Assembly (NCBI GenBank): GCA_023230795.1 | Contig: JALNWR010000031.1 | Location: 1-16,781, forward strand | Direction of reading: 5' to 3' | DNA: 16,781 nt | Origin: Candidatus Cloacimonadota bacterium | GTDB taxonomy: Bacteria > Cloacimonadota > Cloacimonadia > Cloacimonadales > Cloacimonadaceae | Shown: positions 15,889 through 16,781 of the stretch, piece by piece | How positions within the stretch are numbered: the stretch's first letter is position 1 | How the letters are laid out: every line of letters starts with the position of its first letter | Position numbers and translations under genes: made by a program | Notes under the pieces: generated by a model | What the model was told of the DNA's origin: nothing | The model's database searches: none | What the model saw: only the letters and a program-made list of their open reading frames with translations

Positions 15889-16693
15889 GGTGCTCTCAGA
15901 GCTCCCTGAGCATTACCATGAGGTCAATACCGTATTCTGCGGTATTGACCTTTTTGATAGCATCAAATATTCTTTGACAAAAAGTCGCCGCATAATACTG
16001 TGGTCATCAATTGCTGAGTTGAACGGCGAGGATAATCTTATTTACAAGGTTGCCAGCTATTTAAAGGAAAGGTATAAAGTGTCCTCCGGCGTGGAAATTC
16101 ACTTAACAAAGCGGATTCCTATCGCCTCTGGCCTCGGCGGCGGCAGCTCAAACGCAGCGAATGCGATTGTGATGCTGGACAGACTTTGGCAATTGAATCT
16201 AAGCCAGAAGGAAAGACATGAGATTGCAGCCAGATTTGGCAGCGACATCAATTTCTTTCTCGAAGGTGGTACTGCCCTTGGTGAAAACCGGGGCGAACGG
16301 ATCAGCCCTTGGGATGATATCCTGTTGGAGAACATCCTTTTGGTAAATCCCGGCCTGAAAATATCTGCCGGAACTGCTTATGGCGCCGTGGAAATCCCTG
16401 TTCCAGGCGAGGCGAAGCTTTTTGATCCACAAGACCCTATAGCCACAATGTTTAATAGACTGGAGCCCAAAGTTCGAAGCATGTACCCTATGGTGGATGA
16501 TCTTTTGATTGCCCTTGCTGAATTTGGTGCCAGAAGAAGTATGTTAAGCGGAAGTGGGCCCAGCTGTTTTGGAATTTTTGATAGCGAAGAGGCTCTGAAA
16601 AAGTGTCAGAGTCATTTTCATGAACTGGGTTTTTTTACCCATAACGCAAGAACTTTATCACGAAGAGAGTACCAAAAATGTTTTCCAAGTTAA
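15848..16693 (+). CDS. ispE: 4-diphosphocytidyl-2-C-methyl-D-erythritol kinase
   Basis: A GHMP-family kinase of 281 residues from the chosen start. It phosphorylates CDP-methylerythritol in the non-mevalonate isoprenoid pathway. YAKINLFLEV at the N-terminus supplies Lys8, the glycine-rich ATP loop PIASGLGGGSSNAA spans 91-104, FGSDINFF has the catalytic Asp133 (compare K10/D141 in E. coli), and LSGSGPSCFG at 233-242 is the third GHMP motif. An in-frame ATG at 15821 would add nine basic residues with no family match. ATG 15848, with AGAAGAAG just upstream, puts YAKINLF at the normal position. Either way the gene overlaps the kinase gene, by 41 nt from ATG 15848. It ends in a 16-nt overlap with prs. 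A terminator-like hairpin lies inside codons 25-36. Confidence 0.95.
   Translation: MLAVSYAKINLFLEVLSELPEHYHEVNTVFCGIDLFDSIKYSLTKSRRIILWSSIAELNGEDNLIYKVASYLKERYKVSSGVEIHLTKRIPIASGLGGGSSNAANAIVMLDRLWQLNLSQKERHEIAARFGSDINFFLEGGTALGENRGERISPWDDILLENILLVNPGLKISAGTAYGAVEIPVPGEAKLFDPQDPIATMFNRLEPKVRSMYPMVDDLLIALAEFGARRSMLSGSGPSCFGIFDSEEALKKCQSHFHELGFFTHNARTLSRREYQKCFPS
15921..15955 (+). terminator. Intrinsic terminator-like hairpin inside ispE, downstream of the kinase gene
   Basis: GGTCAATACCG (15922-15932) pairs perfectly with CGGTATTGACC (15940-15950) around a 7-nt loop TATTCTG. A15921-T15951 adds a twelfth pair, and T15951-T15955 is the U-tract. It begins 32 nt after the stop of the Wzc-like gene, as expected for its transcript end, yet it lies fully within the ispE frame (residues 25-36). 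Activity is inferred from structure. Confidence 0.65.
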
Positions 16694-16781
16694 AGCTTAT
16701 TACCGGAAATGCAAACCGGCCCCTCGCTGAGGAAGTCGCACGTCATGCGGGCATTCCTTTGGGCGATATTGAACTGTTCAA
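16678..16781 (+). CDS. prs: Ribose-phosphate pyrophosphokinase (PRPP synthetase), 5' part only
   Basis: The frame from ATG 16678 stays open to the window edge and gives 34 residues. They start MFSKLKLITGNANRPLAEEV, matching the N-terminus of PRPP synthetases (a strand, then SGNANPxLA and a helix), followed by HAGIPLGDIELF. The enzyme makes PRPP from ribose 5-phosphate and ATP for purine, pyrimidine and NAD synthesis. The start overlaps the ispE end by 16 nt, with GAGAG about 8 nt upstream. ispE next to prs is also the order in E. coli. The catalytic region lies beyond the window. Confidence 0.88.
   Translation, partial: MFSKLKLITGNANRPLAEEVARHAGIPLGDIELF

Overview
The window is a gene-dense bacterial segment, probably chromosomal. 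Every gene I can support lies on the + strand, most neighbours are under 20 nt apart or overlap, and G+C content looks moderate. The best lineage cue is a gingipain-type C25 peptidase with a type IX (Por) C-terminal sorting-like domain, followed directly by a PorV/PorQ-like outer-membrane barrel. With a prolyl-tRNA synthetase of the archaeal/eukaryotic type, this suggests the Fibrobacteres-Chlorobi-Bacteroidetes superphylum. Candidatus Cloacimonadota is my best guess, by inference and not by any search.

Layout. Positions 1-294 hold three tRNA genes: Cys (5' end cut off by the window), Leu-UAA and Gly-GCC. A HAD phosphatase gene starts only 7 nt after tRNA-Gly and overlaps a P-loop ATPase gene of unknown role. 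A 238-nt leader with a perfect TATAAT box and several potential hairpins precedes a tight run: proS, a cinA-type gene, purD, porU-like, porV-like and a lipoprotein gene. The run ends at 12710. The next 393 nt are non-coding and contain a 28-bp imperfect hairpin built from TCGAG repeats, then a weak candidate promoter. After it come an SLBB-domain export protein and a Wzc-like polysaccharide co-polymerase/tyrosine kinase, then ispE and the first 104 nt of prs.

How the genes fit together. The porU-like/porV-like pair looks like the cell-surface attachment module of a type IX secretion system: PorU cleaves the C-terminal signal of secreted cargo and PorV shuttles it. The lipoprotein is co-oriented and 9 nt away, so it may be a partner. 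The SLBB protein and BY-kinase would work in capsule or exopolysaccharide export. proS, purD, ispE and prs are housekeeping genes for aminoacylation, purine synthesis, isoprenoid synthesis and PRPP synthesis.

Most unusual observations: (1) a textbook intrinsic terminator (12-bp stem, 7-nt loop, T5) lies inside the start of ispE, 32 nt after the kinase stop codon and overlapping codons 25-36 of ispE; (2) the kinase tyrosine cluster is a run of 12 Tyr encoded by three exact copies of a 12-nt repeat; (3) the TCGAG hairpin between the por-like and polysaccharide operons; (4) the structured proS leader.
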